Source: an uncultured Flavobacteriales bacterium
Lineage (GTDB): Bacteria; Bacteroidota; Bacteroidia; Flavobacteriales_D; Sanyastnellaceae
Assembly: GCA_943787435.1 (NCBI GenBank)
Contig: CALSMK010000028.1
Location: 1 to 64,000 of the forward strand
Reading direction: 5' to 3'
DNA: 64,000 nucleotides
The notes under the pieces: model-generated
Seen by the model: only the letters and a program-made list of their open reading frames with translations
The model's database searches: none
What the model was told of the DNA's origin: nothing
Made by a program: the position numbers and the translations under genes
Shown: positions 39,832 through 48,645 of the stretch, one piece after another
How positions within the stretch are numbered: position 1 is the first letter of the stretch
How the letters are laid out: every line of letters begins with the position of its first letter

Positions 39832-41143
39832 TCAAGCCCAATCTGCAATGCCCTCCCCAACGTATTCGCCGGCCTCAAGCTTGGTCTTGACCTTTTTGAA
39901 GGTCTCGATTGTGTAGCTGACGTCGTCCAAGTTGTGAACGGCGGTCGGGATGAGGCGAAGCATGATCACGTCCTTGGGAACCACCGGGGTAAACCACGAT
40001 GGAACAGAAAATCCCATGGTTTTCCCTCAAGTCGAAGGTGAGGTTGGTGGCTTCACCTAAGCCTCCTTGAAGGAAGACCGGTGTGACACAACTGTTGGTG
40101 TCGCCAATGTTGAAGCCCGATTTGCGCAAGCCGTCTTGCAACGCACTCGCCACCTTCCAGAGGTTGGCCTTGTGCTCGGGCTCGTTGATCATCATCTCCA
40201 AGCGCTTGATGGCGCCAATGACGATGGGCATGGGCAAGGACTTCGCAAAAGTCTGCGAACGCATGTTGTAGCGAAGGAAGTCCACCACGTCCTCTGGGCC
40301 AGCCACAAATGCACCGATGGTGGCCATGGCTTTGGCGAAGGTGCCGAAGTAGACGTCAATCGCGTCGTGCACACCTTGCTCGTCTCCTGCACCACGGCCG
40401 TTTTCACCCACTGTTCCAAAGCCGTGCGCGTCGTCCACAAACAGCCTAAAGCCGTATTTCTCTTTGTAGCTCGCAATTTCCTTGAGCTTGCCCTGGTCTC
40501 CGGCCATGCCGAAGACTCCTTCGGTGACCACCAAGATTCCACCGCCTGTTTGCTCAGTCAACGTCTTGGCTCTGTCGAGCTGCTTGACGAAACTGTCCAT
40601 GTCATTGTGGGTAAACACAAATCGCTTGCCCTGATGCAAACGGACACCGTCGATCATGCAGGCATGGCTTTCGCTGTCGTACACAATCACATCGTGGCGG
40701 TTCACCAAAGCCTCAATGGCGCTTTGACAACCTTGGTAGCCATAATTCAAAAGGAAGGCGTCTTCCTTTTGCATGAAACTGGCCAGCTTCTGCTCCAGCT
40801 CTTCATGGTACTTGGTCTGACCACTCATCATGCGGGCCCCCATGGGGTAACCCATGCCCCACTCTTTGGAAGCTTCTGCATCCACAGCCCGCACTTCCGG
40901 GTGATTGGCCAAGCCGAGGTAATTGTTGATGCTCCAAACCAGCACTTCCTTGCCCCGGAACATCATCCGATTGGAGATGTCTCCCTCGAGCTTCGGGAAG
41001 GTGAAGTAGCCATGGGTGTCCTTGGCGTGCTGGCCAAGGGGTCCGCGGTTGCCGCGAATTCGGTCGAATATGTCCAAAACGTAGGTGTTCCGTTGAGAAA
41101 TCGAAGATGCGAATGTATTGCACTTGAATTTGAAGTCCAGCAT
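39832..41143 (-). CDS. Serine palmitoyltransferase-like PLP enzyme (one frameshift)
   Basis: About 436 aa after removing one base of the G run 39986-39989, which restores SIVVYPVVPKDVIMLRLIPTAVH and a normal C-terminus; unbridged, the frame ends in nonsense. It belongs to the alpha-oxoamine synthase group (fold type I PLP). Conserved blocks: WSINNYLGLANHPEV, YPMGARMMSGQTKYHEELE, FVDDAHGFGTVG and the PLP-lysine segment GTFAKAMATIGAF. In Bacteroidota such enzymes condense serine (or cysteate) with fatty acyl donors to start sphingolipids or sulfonolipids; the amino acid used cannot be told from sequence by eye. The ATG at 41143 adds 21 unconserved residues; family members start close to a TTG at 41077 (LDIFDRIRGNRGPLGQ), which is equally possible. 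It is divergent from bamD. Confidence 0.85.
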
Positions 41144-41205
41144 TTGTTCAACAAGTGTTGGCAGTTCGATGCCATGAAACCCATTATAAACCGCCCGAGG
41201 GCATC

Positions 41206-41213
41206 TATTTTCG
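41206..41213 (+). promoter_or_regulatory. -7-like promoter box for bamD
   Basis: TATTTTCG matches TAnnTTTG except one base and ends 5 bases before the bamD ATG, giving an almost leaderless mRNA. Confidence 0.4.
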
Positions 41214-41218
41214 CCGAC

Positions 41219-42056
41219 ATGCGTGTGTCATTCAGTGCCGTTTCTGGCCGGGTTTTGTTGATTGCCCTTGTTCTGACCACCGCCATCCAAACCGGATGCG
41301 GTGACTACCAGAAGGTGCTCAAGAGCACAGACCCTGAGCTGAAATGGACCCGTGCTCAAGAATATTTTGCAGACGACAGGTGCATGCAGTCCCTCCCCTT
41401 GTTGCAAGAGTTGATTGGCCTATTCCGGGGTACGGAAAAAAATGGAAGACGTCTATTACATGTACGCCGAAGCCAACTTGTGCATAGAAGACTGGTACAT
41501 GGCTCGCTACACCATGAGGAACTTCTCGAAGACCTTTCCCACCTCAGATCGCGCCGAACAGGCCGAATACGAGGCTGCACTGTGCAGCTATCGATTGTCG
41601 CCAGAGTCCAACCTGGACCAAAGCGACACCCGCACGGCCATGGACGAATTGCAATTGTTTTTGGACCGACACCCGAACACGATCAAGAAAGACACCTGCA
41701 ATGCCATGATCAATGCGCTGCGCAGCAAACTGGAGACCAAGGCATGGAACGGAGCCAAACTGTACTTCACCACGGGCAAGTTTCAGAGCGCAACCAAAGC
41801 GCTGAATCACTTTATGGGCGACTGGCCGGCCAGCATTTATGGCGAAGAAGCTCAGTTTCTGATCTTACAAAGCCAGTTTTTGTACGCCGAACGGAGCACT
41901 TTGCGTCGTCAAGCCGAACGGTATGCTGACGCCATTGAATCCTACTTTACCTTTGCGGCCCGCTATCCCGATAGTGCACGCCTCCAAGAAGCGGAGTCGT
42001 TTCACCGAAAGAGCCGCTTAGGCCTTGAACGTGCATCGAAGGAATCGGACATTTGA
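41219..42056 (+). CDS. bamD: Outer membrane assembly lipoprotein BamD (one frameshift)
   Basis: 278 aa once one A is removed from the seven-A run 41436-41442 (RGTEK then joins MEDVYYMYAEANLC). The N-terminus is a lipoprotein signal with the lipobox IQTGC. TPR-like helices follow: KWTRAQEYFADDRCMQSLPLLQEL, YYMYAEANLCIEDWYMARYTMRNFSKTFP, AALCSYRLSPESNLDQ and YADAIESYFTFAARYPDS. BamD helps the BAM complex insert beta-barrel proteins in the outer membrane. The ATG at 41219 is preceded by a -7 box. The stop overlaps or abuts the omega-like gene, which starts a conserved block bamD - omega - coaBC - DUF4835 - recN. Confidence 0.88.
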
Positions 42057-42076
42057 ACGCATCGAGCATCGCGCCC

Positions 42077-42487
42077 ATGAACGCCAACAAGAACCTCCAA
42101 GCTGCCCGGAACACGGTCACCCGTGACACCCATGCCATCGACCAACAGGTCAGCGGCAACCTCTTCGAAGCCATTGTGGTGATCTCCAAGCGGAGCACCC
42201 AACTCGGCCAAGAAATCAAGGAAGAACTGAACAGCAAACTCGAAGAGTTTACGACAGTCACCGACAGCCTTGAGGAAGTTTTTGAGAACCGCGAGCAAAT
42301 CGAAATCTCGAAGCACTACGAGCGTCAGCCCAAGGCCCACAGCATTGCTGTCAAGGAGCTGGAAGAGGGCAAAGTCTACTTCCGCATGCCAACCGAAGAG
42401 GAGCTGGCAGCCGAAGAAGCGCGCCAAGAGGAAGCCAAGCGCGAGCGTGAGGAGCGCCGCAACCGCCGTTTCAACCGGGACAACTGA
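42077..42487 (+). CDS. rpoZ: RNA polymerase omega-like subunit (Bacteroidota type)
   Basis: 136 aa from the ATG at 42077 (a TTG at 42053, inside the bamD stop, would add eight residues). The core NTVTRDTHAIDQQVSGNLFEAIVVISKRSTQLGQEIKEEL and DSLEEVFENREQIEISKHYERQPKAHSIAVKEL is the pattern of Bacteroidota omega proteins, which help assemble RNA polymerase. The C-terminal 30 residues are a highly charged Glu/Arg tail. Position between bamD and coaBC is conserved in the phylum and supports the call. Confidence 0.8.
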   Translation: MNANKNLQAARNTVTRDTHAIDQQVSGNLFEAIVVISKRSTQLGQEIKEELNSKLEEFTTVTDSLEEVFENREQIEISKHYERQPKAHSIAVKELEEGKVYFRMPTEEELAAEEARQEEAKREREERRNRRFNRDN

Positions 42488-42495
42488 TCTCGCCC

Positions 42496-43728
42496 ATGGC
42501 GATGTTGAAGGGCCGAAGGGTCGTCCTCGGGGTCACCGGAAGCATTGCTGCATACAAATCTGCCTTACTCGTTCGTGAGCTGGTCAAAGCCGGCGCAGAA
42601 GTTCGAGTGGTGATGACCCCTGGGGCCCAGGAATTCATCACTCCGCTCACCTTGGGCACCCTCAGCGGACACCCCGTACACAGTGAACTCACCCAAGACC
42701 GCAAAGCGGGCACTTGGACAGACCATGTAGAGTTGGGCCTTTGGGGCGATGTGATTTTGGTCGCACCAGCCACAGCCCATACGCTCTCAGGAATGGTCGA
42801 AGGACGAGGCGACAACCTTTTACTTACGGTACTTTTAAGCGCCAAATGCCCAGTTGTGGTGGCACCTGCCATGGACCGTGACATGTTCACCCATGAAGCC
42901 ACGCAAGCCAATTTGCAAGCCCTCGAAAAAAGAGGTGTGCACGTGATTGAACCTGGAGAAGGTGAACTCGCCAGCGGACTGGAAGGCAAAGGACGGCTCG
43001 CCGAGCCTGAGCGCATTCGTGAGGAACTCACGGCCTGGTTCACCGAGCGCTCTCCCCTCTTGGGCCGCCATGCTTTGATCACCGTGGGCCCCACCCATGA
43101 ACCTCTGGATGCCGTCCGCTTCATTGGCAATCGATCTTCTGGTCGCCAAGGCGTGGCCATCGCGCTGGAACTGGCACAAAGGGGCATGACCATCGATTTG
43201 ATTGCCGGCCCCATCGAAATCGAAGTGGACCACCCCGGCATTCGCAGGGTGGACGTTGAAACGGCCTTGGAAATGGAGGCCGCTGCTCAAAGTGCTCTGC
43301 TGAACCGCGCACCTGACGTGATCATTGGCACGGCTGCTGTGGCCGACGTGCGCCCCACTTCACCCACATCGGGAAAAACGGCGAAAACCGACCTCCCTCC
43401 CTCCATCTCCCTCACTGAAAACCCAGACATTCTTCAAGGGCTCAACGAGGCAGCGCCAACACCATGCTACAAGGTGGGATTTGCTTTGGCACATGACGAT
43501 GGCCTCGAAGCCGCTTTGCGCAAACTCGAGCAGAAAAAGTGCGATTTGGTGGTGTTGAACTCTCTCGCCGACAAAGGAGCAGGCTTCGGACACACGACAA
43601 ACCAAGTTCGGTTCGTTCATGGTCCGAACAGGATTGATAGCTTTGACTTGAAGAGCAAACAAGAAGTGGCAGCGGACCTCGCAGAGGTTATCCAGTCGCA
43701 ATTGAGCGAACGCGCCCCTTTCAGTTGA
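42496..43728 (+). CDS. coaBC: Coenzyme A biosynthesis bifunctional protein CoaBC
   Basis: 410 aa in two enzymes. The N-terminal flavoprotein (CoaC) decarboxylates phosphopantothenoylcysteine: GVTGSIAAYKS binds FMN, APATAHTLSGMVEG-GDNLLLT and the substrate-binding APAMDRDMF follow. The C-terminal ligase (CoaB) joins cysteine to phosphopantothenate: ITVGPTHEPLDAVRFIGNRSSGRQG is its hallmark, with ADVRP and FALAHDD later. The ATG at 42496 lies 8 bases after the omega-like stop. The stop overlaps the upstream open frame of the next gene. Both domains look complete. Confidence 0.92.
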   Translation: MAMLKGRRVVLGVTGSIAAYKSALLVRELVKAGAEVRVVMTPGAQEFITPLTLGTLSGHPVHSELTQDRKAGTWTDHVELGLWGDVILVAPATAHTLSGMVEGRGDNLLLTVLLSAKCPVVVAPAMDRDMFTHEATQANLQALEKRGVHVIEPGEGELASGLEGKGRLAEPERIREELTAWFTERSPLLGRHALITVGPTHEPLDAVRFIGNRSSGRQGVAIALELAQRGMTIDLIAGPIEIEVDHPGIRRVDVETALEMEAAAQSALLNRAPDVIIGTAAVADVRPTSPTSGKTAKTDLPPSISLTENPDILQGLNEAAPTPCYKVGFALAHDDGLEAALRKLEQKKCDLVVLNSLADKGAGFGHTTNQVRFVHGPNRIDSFDLKSKQEVAADLAEVIQSQLSERAPFS

Positions 43729-43745
43729 ACCTTCCCCGATTACCC

Positions 43746-44669
43746 ATGACCCCCATGCCAAGCACCCTTCTCCGCTTTTCCATCCCCTTGCTCATGGCGT
43801 GCCTGGCTTGTATGCCGCTGCAGGCACAAGAGCTGGATTGTCAAGTCAGTGTGATTGCGCCCACCATCAACAATGTGGAGGCCTCCGTTTTTGATCAATT
43901 GGAAACAGCGATCACCGAATTCATGAACGGACGTCGCTGGACCACCGATGAATTTTTGCTGACCGAAAGGGTGACCTGCACCATGCAAATCACCATCAAC
44001 AAGGCCACCTCGCAAACCAACTTCGAAGGCACGATCCAAGTTCAAAGCAGCCGCCCGGTCTACAACAGCGATTACAATTCCCCCATTCTGCTGGTGAACG
44101 ACAACGACTTTGACTTCAGCTACAGTCCTGGAACCCTGCTTCAATACAGCCAAGACCAGTTCCGCGACAACCTCACCAGCGTTTTGGCCTTCTATTCCTA
44201 CCTCATCCTGGCCATGGATTACGATTCGTTCTCTCTCGAAGGGGGAACCAATCTGTATTCGCAAGCGCAAACGGTGGTGACCAATGCACAGGGCCTTTCA
44301 TCTCCTCCAAGAGGATGGAGTGCAGCCGATGGCAAACAATCCAGATATGCCCTCATTGACAACATCTTGAGCCAAACCTTCCGGCCCTTAAGACGCTGTT
44401 ACTATGAGTACCACAGGCAGGGCTTGGACAACGCATTCGACGACCCCACTGCGGCAAGACTGTCCATTTCTGACGCCTTGATCAAACTGAGGAATGTCCA
44501 CCGCATTCGCCCCGCCAACTACAACCTTCAAACCTTTTTCCAGGCCAAGAAAGGTGAGATTGTCAAAATGTTTGGGCCGGCTCAAGAGGGCGAACGGGCC
44601 CGACTCCTCCCTGTCCTGAAACTCATCGATCCAGGAAACATTCCCGTTTACGACCAAGGCCTGGGTTGA
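43746..44669 (+). CDS. DUF4835 family secreted protein
   Basis: 307 aa from the ATG at 43746; a TTG at 43725 is less likely because the signal peptide (LLRFSIPLLMACLACMPLQAQ) is complete without it. After AQ the mature part begins ELDCQVSVIAPTIN, then NGRRWTTDEF, the long polar beta segment QTNFEGTIQVQSSRPVYNSDYNSP, FSYSPGTLLQYSQDQFRDNLTSVLAFY and DYDSFSLEGGTNLYSQAQ. These are the signatures of DUF4835, found next to recN across Bacteroidota. The function is unknown; the protein is predicted periplasmic or outer membrane associated. The stop TGA overlaps the recN ATG (TGATG). Confidence 0.85.
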   Translation: MTPMPSTLLRFSIPLLMACLACMPLQAQELDCQVSVIAPTINNVEASVFDQLETAITEFMNGRRWTTDEFLLTERVTCTMQITINKATSQTNFEGTIQVQSSRPVYNSDYNSPILLVNDNDFDFSYSPGTLLQYSQDQFRDNLTSVLAFYSYLILAMDYDSFSLEGGTNLYSQAQTVVTNAQGLSSPPRGWSAADGKQSRYALIDNILSQTFRPLRRCYYEYHRQGLDNAFDDPTAARLSISDALIKLRNVHRIRPANYNLQTFFQAKKGEIVKMFGPAQEGERARLLPVLKLIDPGNIPVYDQGLG

Positions 44670-46307
44670 TGCTGAGCAAGTTGTCCATCCAGAATTATGC
44701 GCTCATCGATCACATCGAATGGGACGTGGCGCAAGGATGGACCGTCTTGACAGGCGAAACTGGCAGCGGAAAATCCATACTTCTCGGAGCCTTGGGCTTG
44801 GTCCTCGGTGACCGCGCTGAAGGCATCGAAATGCGCGGCGAAAAGTGCATTGTGGAGGCTGTATTTCAGCCGAGTCCCGCCGCGATCACGGCATTGGGAA
44901 GCCTGCATGAAGGTGGGCCCTGCATCCTCAGACGAAGCATCGCAAAAAACGGCCGGTCAAGGGCTTATGTCAACGATGAGCCCGTCAAACTTCAATTTCT
45001 GAAGTCCCTGGCCCCATTGCTCGTGGATTTGCATGGGCAACAAGACGGACAACGGCTTCACAGCCATGAGGGCTTGCTCCACGCGATCGATGCCTTCTCA
45101 ACGGATGCTCAAGCGTTGGCCAAAACATGGAGTCAGTCCCACGGACTTTGGGCTCAAGCCATCAGAGAACAACGGTCCATAGAAGCCGAGGGCAGCCTGC
45201 CCAATGCAGACAGCGATTACTTGCAATACCAAATCAAGGAATTGGAGCAATTGGACTTTGATGACCCCGGATTGGAAAATCTTGAATCTCGATTGGACGC
45301 ACTGTCCCCATGCCCAAGAGATTCAAGCGTCATTGAACGCCACACATGGCCTGTTGCAAGGCGATTCTGGGGCCTTGGACCGTTTGCATGATGCAGAGCG
45401 GAGCATGGAAGGCATCGCCGACCTGCACAAGGCCAGCTCTGCATTGCTCGAACGCTTGCGCAGCTGCCGCATCGAAATCGATGATTTGGCCAGAGAATGC
45501 GAATCGCAGGCAGAGGGGGTCGAACTCGACCCCGCAGCCTTATCCAAAGCTGAAGCCGACCGAGACCGCTTGCACAGGCTCTTTGACAAGCACCGTGTCT
45601 CCAGTTTGACCGAGCTCAAGTCCACAATGGACAATATGGAGCAGAAGCTGAGCCAGGCCCACCGCCGAGACCAAAGGCTGGCCGAATGCCATGCTGAGGT
45701 TCAACAGCATCGGGAAGCACTCGACAGCATTGGGGGCGATTTACATGCAGCAAGGGCCTTGGCAGCCGACGCGATGTGCTCTTCCCTTCAAGTCCATCTG
45801 CAACACCTCAAAATGCCGGCAGCACGGCTTCATTTTGAATGGTCTTGTCCAGCAGAACCCGAAACCACAGGACCCGCACGTCCGCTGCTGATGTTCACAG
45901 CCAACAGCGGCATGTCTCCCCAGCCCCTCTCTAAAGTGGCGAGTGGAGGAGAGCGCAGCCGGGTCATGCTTGCGCTCAAAGCAGCTCTGTCCTCTCATTT
46001 AGAGGTGCCCACCTTGATCCTGGACGAAATTGATGCCGGCGTCAGCGGAGATGTAGCCGCGCGCATGGCCGACTTGATTTCCTCCGTCTCTGAGCGGGCC
46101 CAAGTCATCACCATTTCGCATTTGCCGCAGGTGGCCGGTCGCGCCGACCACCACTTCAAGGTCCTGAAAATGGAACAAGGCGACAGGACTGTCACCCAGC
46201 TGCGCGGCTTGGATGCCGATGGCCGAGTCGAAGAACTGGCCGCCATGCTGAGCGGGTCGGAAATCGGAGATGCCGCGAGGGCTCAGGCCCGAAGCCTCAT
46301 GGGCTAA
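44666..46307 (+). CDS. recN: DNA repair ATPase RecN (one frameshift)
   Basis: 546 aa after removing one C of the run 45306-45309, which restores LDALSHAQEIQASLNATHGLL; normal length for RecN. RecN is an SMC-like ATPase acting at DNA double-strand breaks. Walker A GETGSGKS lies at residues 29-36; the Q-loop area has LLVDLHGQQDGQRL. The centre is a long Leu/Glu-rich coiled coil. The C-terminal head has the signature LSKVASGGERSRVMLALK and Walker B TLILDEIDAGVSGD, then ITISHLPQVAGRADHHFKV. It is the last gene of the bamD block and meets the TonB receptor tail to tail. Confidence 0.9.
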
Positions 46308-46312
46308 GCCCT

Positions 46313-48626
46313 TTAGAACTTCATGTCCACACCGATGGACGGCAGGAAAGGAAGCTGATCCACACGCTCGCCCGTGACCCGGTTGATGTAGAAGATGTTG
46401 GCTCTAGAATACACATTGGTGATGGATGCGTTCGCGTCCAGTTCAATGCTCTCTCCAATCTTAAAGGTGCGGCGCAAGCTCAAGTCCAGTCGATGGTACA
46501 CAGGCAGCCTTCCAGCATTCAATTCTGCGTAAACAATGCCCAAATCGATGGGGTTGCCATTCACGTAGTTTTCGTCGATGCCGTCTGAAATGCCAATGGG
46601 CTGATAGTAGCCTTGAGTTTGGGTGAAGGGAAGTCCAGAGCCCAAATTCCAACGCGCCGAAAACTCAGTTTTGGCCTGCTTGCCCAATTTCCGTGAAGCG
46701 AGCATGTTGATGTTGTGCCTCCGGTCAAAAACAGGATCATACCACCGGAATCCATCCCAACGGTCGACGTTGCCCAATGAATAGACGAGCCAAAAATAAT
46801 TGAGCTTGTCTTCGTACTTCAAAACGATGTCAATGCCTTCGGCTCGACCGGTCTCCACAATGAAGTCCTTCCGTTGGCTCTCTGGCACTTCGGCAAACTC
46901 ATAGGTGTCTGGGAACAGTTTGTTTCGGTTGGAGTTGGTCAATTGGGTGAACCACTTGGTGTATCCCTCGACATTGATGTTGATGCGCTCCGTGAGGTCA
47001 AATTCGAAGCCCCCCACCAAGTGAGCCGCCGTCTGCAGGCTGTGCGTCACTTCTTGCACCTCTCCGTCTGGCCCAATGAGCTGATCCTGAAGGTTCGACG
47101 GGCCCGAGAGGAATCCGTAAAAGAGGTTCACCACATCCCGGTCTGAGTTGGCCGAAATCAAGTTTTGACTGTAGAGCCCGCCGGCGGCCTTCAAGCGCAA
47201 TCGCTCAGAGGCTTTGAACTTGACGCCCAGCCTTGGCTCGGGGCTAAATTTGGCCAGTGAACTGTAGTACTGAATTCGAATGGAAGGGTTGAAAATCCAT
47301 GGGCCATTCTGGTACTTGTAGTCGAAGTACCCCCGCCAATTCAGTGGTGTTTTCGGCTTGCTCAACCGCTACACCCAGCGCATTGAACGTTCTGAAATCC
47401 GTTCGCAAGCCCACGGCTTGAATTCCGTAACGGGCTTCATTGTCTCCCAACACATACTTGAAGTCCAAGCCAAAGTTGAATCCGTTGACTTGGCTGTAAC
47501 GGTCTGGCAAACCATCCTCTTTCAAGTCAATGCGATAGCGAGAACTGGCAAAATTGCCCTTCATCAACACTGCACTTCCCGCTGGAACCACAATGAATTG
47601 CCCCCCTCCTCCGACATTGGTCCAATCCAAATTGCTCAAGGCCTGGTAACTCACATCATCGCTGAAGGAAAACCCAAAGAGGCTGAGTCGACTTCCAGCC
47701 CCTCCTGCGAAGGTGATTTTGCCATACAAGTCCGTGAAATTGAATGGCAATCCATCTTCATCGATGTAGCTGTAAAACAGCTTGGAACTCTGCTCGAGAT
47801 AGCTCCTTTTTCCACTGAGGATGAAGGAGGTACCCCCTCCCCGCTCGTTTCTTTTGCCAAGGGGACCTTCAATCAAAAGCTTGCTTCCAAATGGACTGGC
47901 CCCAATCCGGCCCGACAGACCCGCCAGACTTCCGCTCCGGGTGGAGATGTCCATGATTGAACTGATTCGACCTCCATACCGGCCGCTGAATCCGCCAGTA
48001 TAGATGTCGGCGTTGGAAATGATGTCGGTGTCAAAGACACTGAAAAGACCAATGCTGTGGAAGGCATTGTAGATGATCATGCCGTCGAGCAGGACCTTGT
48101 TTTGAACTGGAGATCCGCCACGGATGTAAAGCTGACCACCTTGGTCGCCCGTTGAAACAAAGCCAGGCAGCGTCTGTAAAACTTGAACCAAATCCGGCGT
48201 TCCACCCAGACTCGGTATTCGCTTAATGTCGGACGGCTGAATGGATTCTACAGACATCCGAACGGTGTTCAACTGCTCGCCTCTCTCCGTTGAGATGACC
48301 GCATTCTCCAGTTCGATCAGTCCAGCTTCCATGACCACATTGCGGGTGACCACTTTGTTGTCCAACACCACCACTTCTGTGCGCTGCAAGCTGTATTCCA
48401 CACTCGACACCACCAATGTGTAGGTGCCTGCGGGGACTTTCGACAAGCTGTAATAGCCCTCGGTATCTGTGGACACCCCAAAGGTGGTTCCCTCCAGAAC
48501 AACGGCTGCGAAAAGGACAGGCGCACCGTCTTTTTCAGCGGTAACAAAGCCTTTGACGGTGCCCTGTCCAGAGACATTGCCACCCAAACAGAGCAAAAAC
48601 ACCCCAAAAAGACCCCACAACCGCAT
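46313..48626 (-). CDS. TonB-dependent outer membrane receptor with carboxypeptidase-like N-domain (one frameshift)
   Basis: About 770 aa from the ATG at 48626 after removing one base of the C run 47330-47334 (…TTELAG then joins YFDYKYQNGPW). Residues 1-20 are a signal peptide (LFGVFLLCLGGNVSG). A carboxypeptidase-regulatory-like beta domain follows (GTVKGFVTAEKDGAPVLFAAV, GYYSLSKVPAGTYTLVVS). The plug domain reads PSLGGTPDLVQVLQTLPGF, YIRGGSPVQNKVLLDGM and YTGGFSGRYGGRISSIMDIS. The barrel ends with an aromatic-rich strand (SIGVDMKF). Substrate is unknown; no SusD partner is adjacent, so it is not a plain SusC glycan importer. Its 5' end lies 19 bases after the helicase gene. Confidence 0.88.
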
Positions 48627-48645
48627 TGGCTTTAAAAGCCCGGTT

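Noticed and set aside
40067-41929. 620-codon open frame on the plus strand
   Set aside because: Its first 1.1 kb is antisense to the SPT-like gene, and the real content is only the bamD 5' part from 41219. The run-on past 41441 is out of frame with bamD.
46295-46318. Small hairpin GGGC-TAA-GCCC at the recN stop
   Set aside because: A 4-base stem with only three T after it is too weak to call a terminator.
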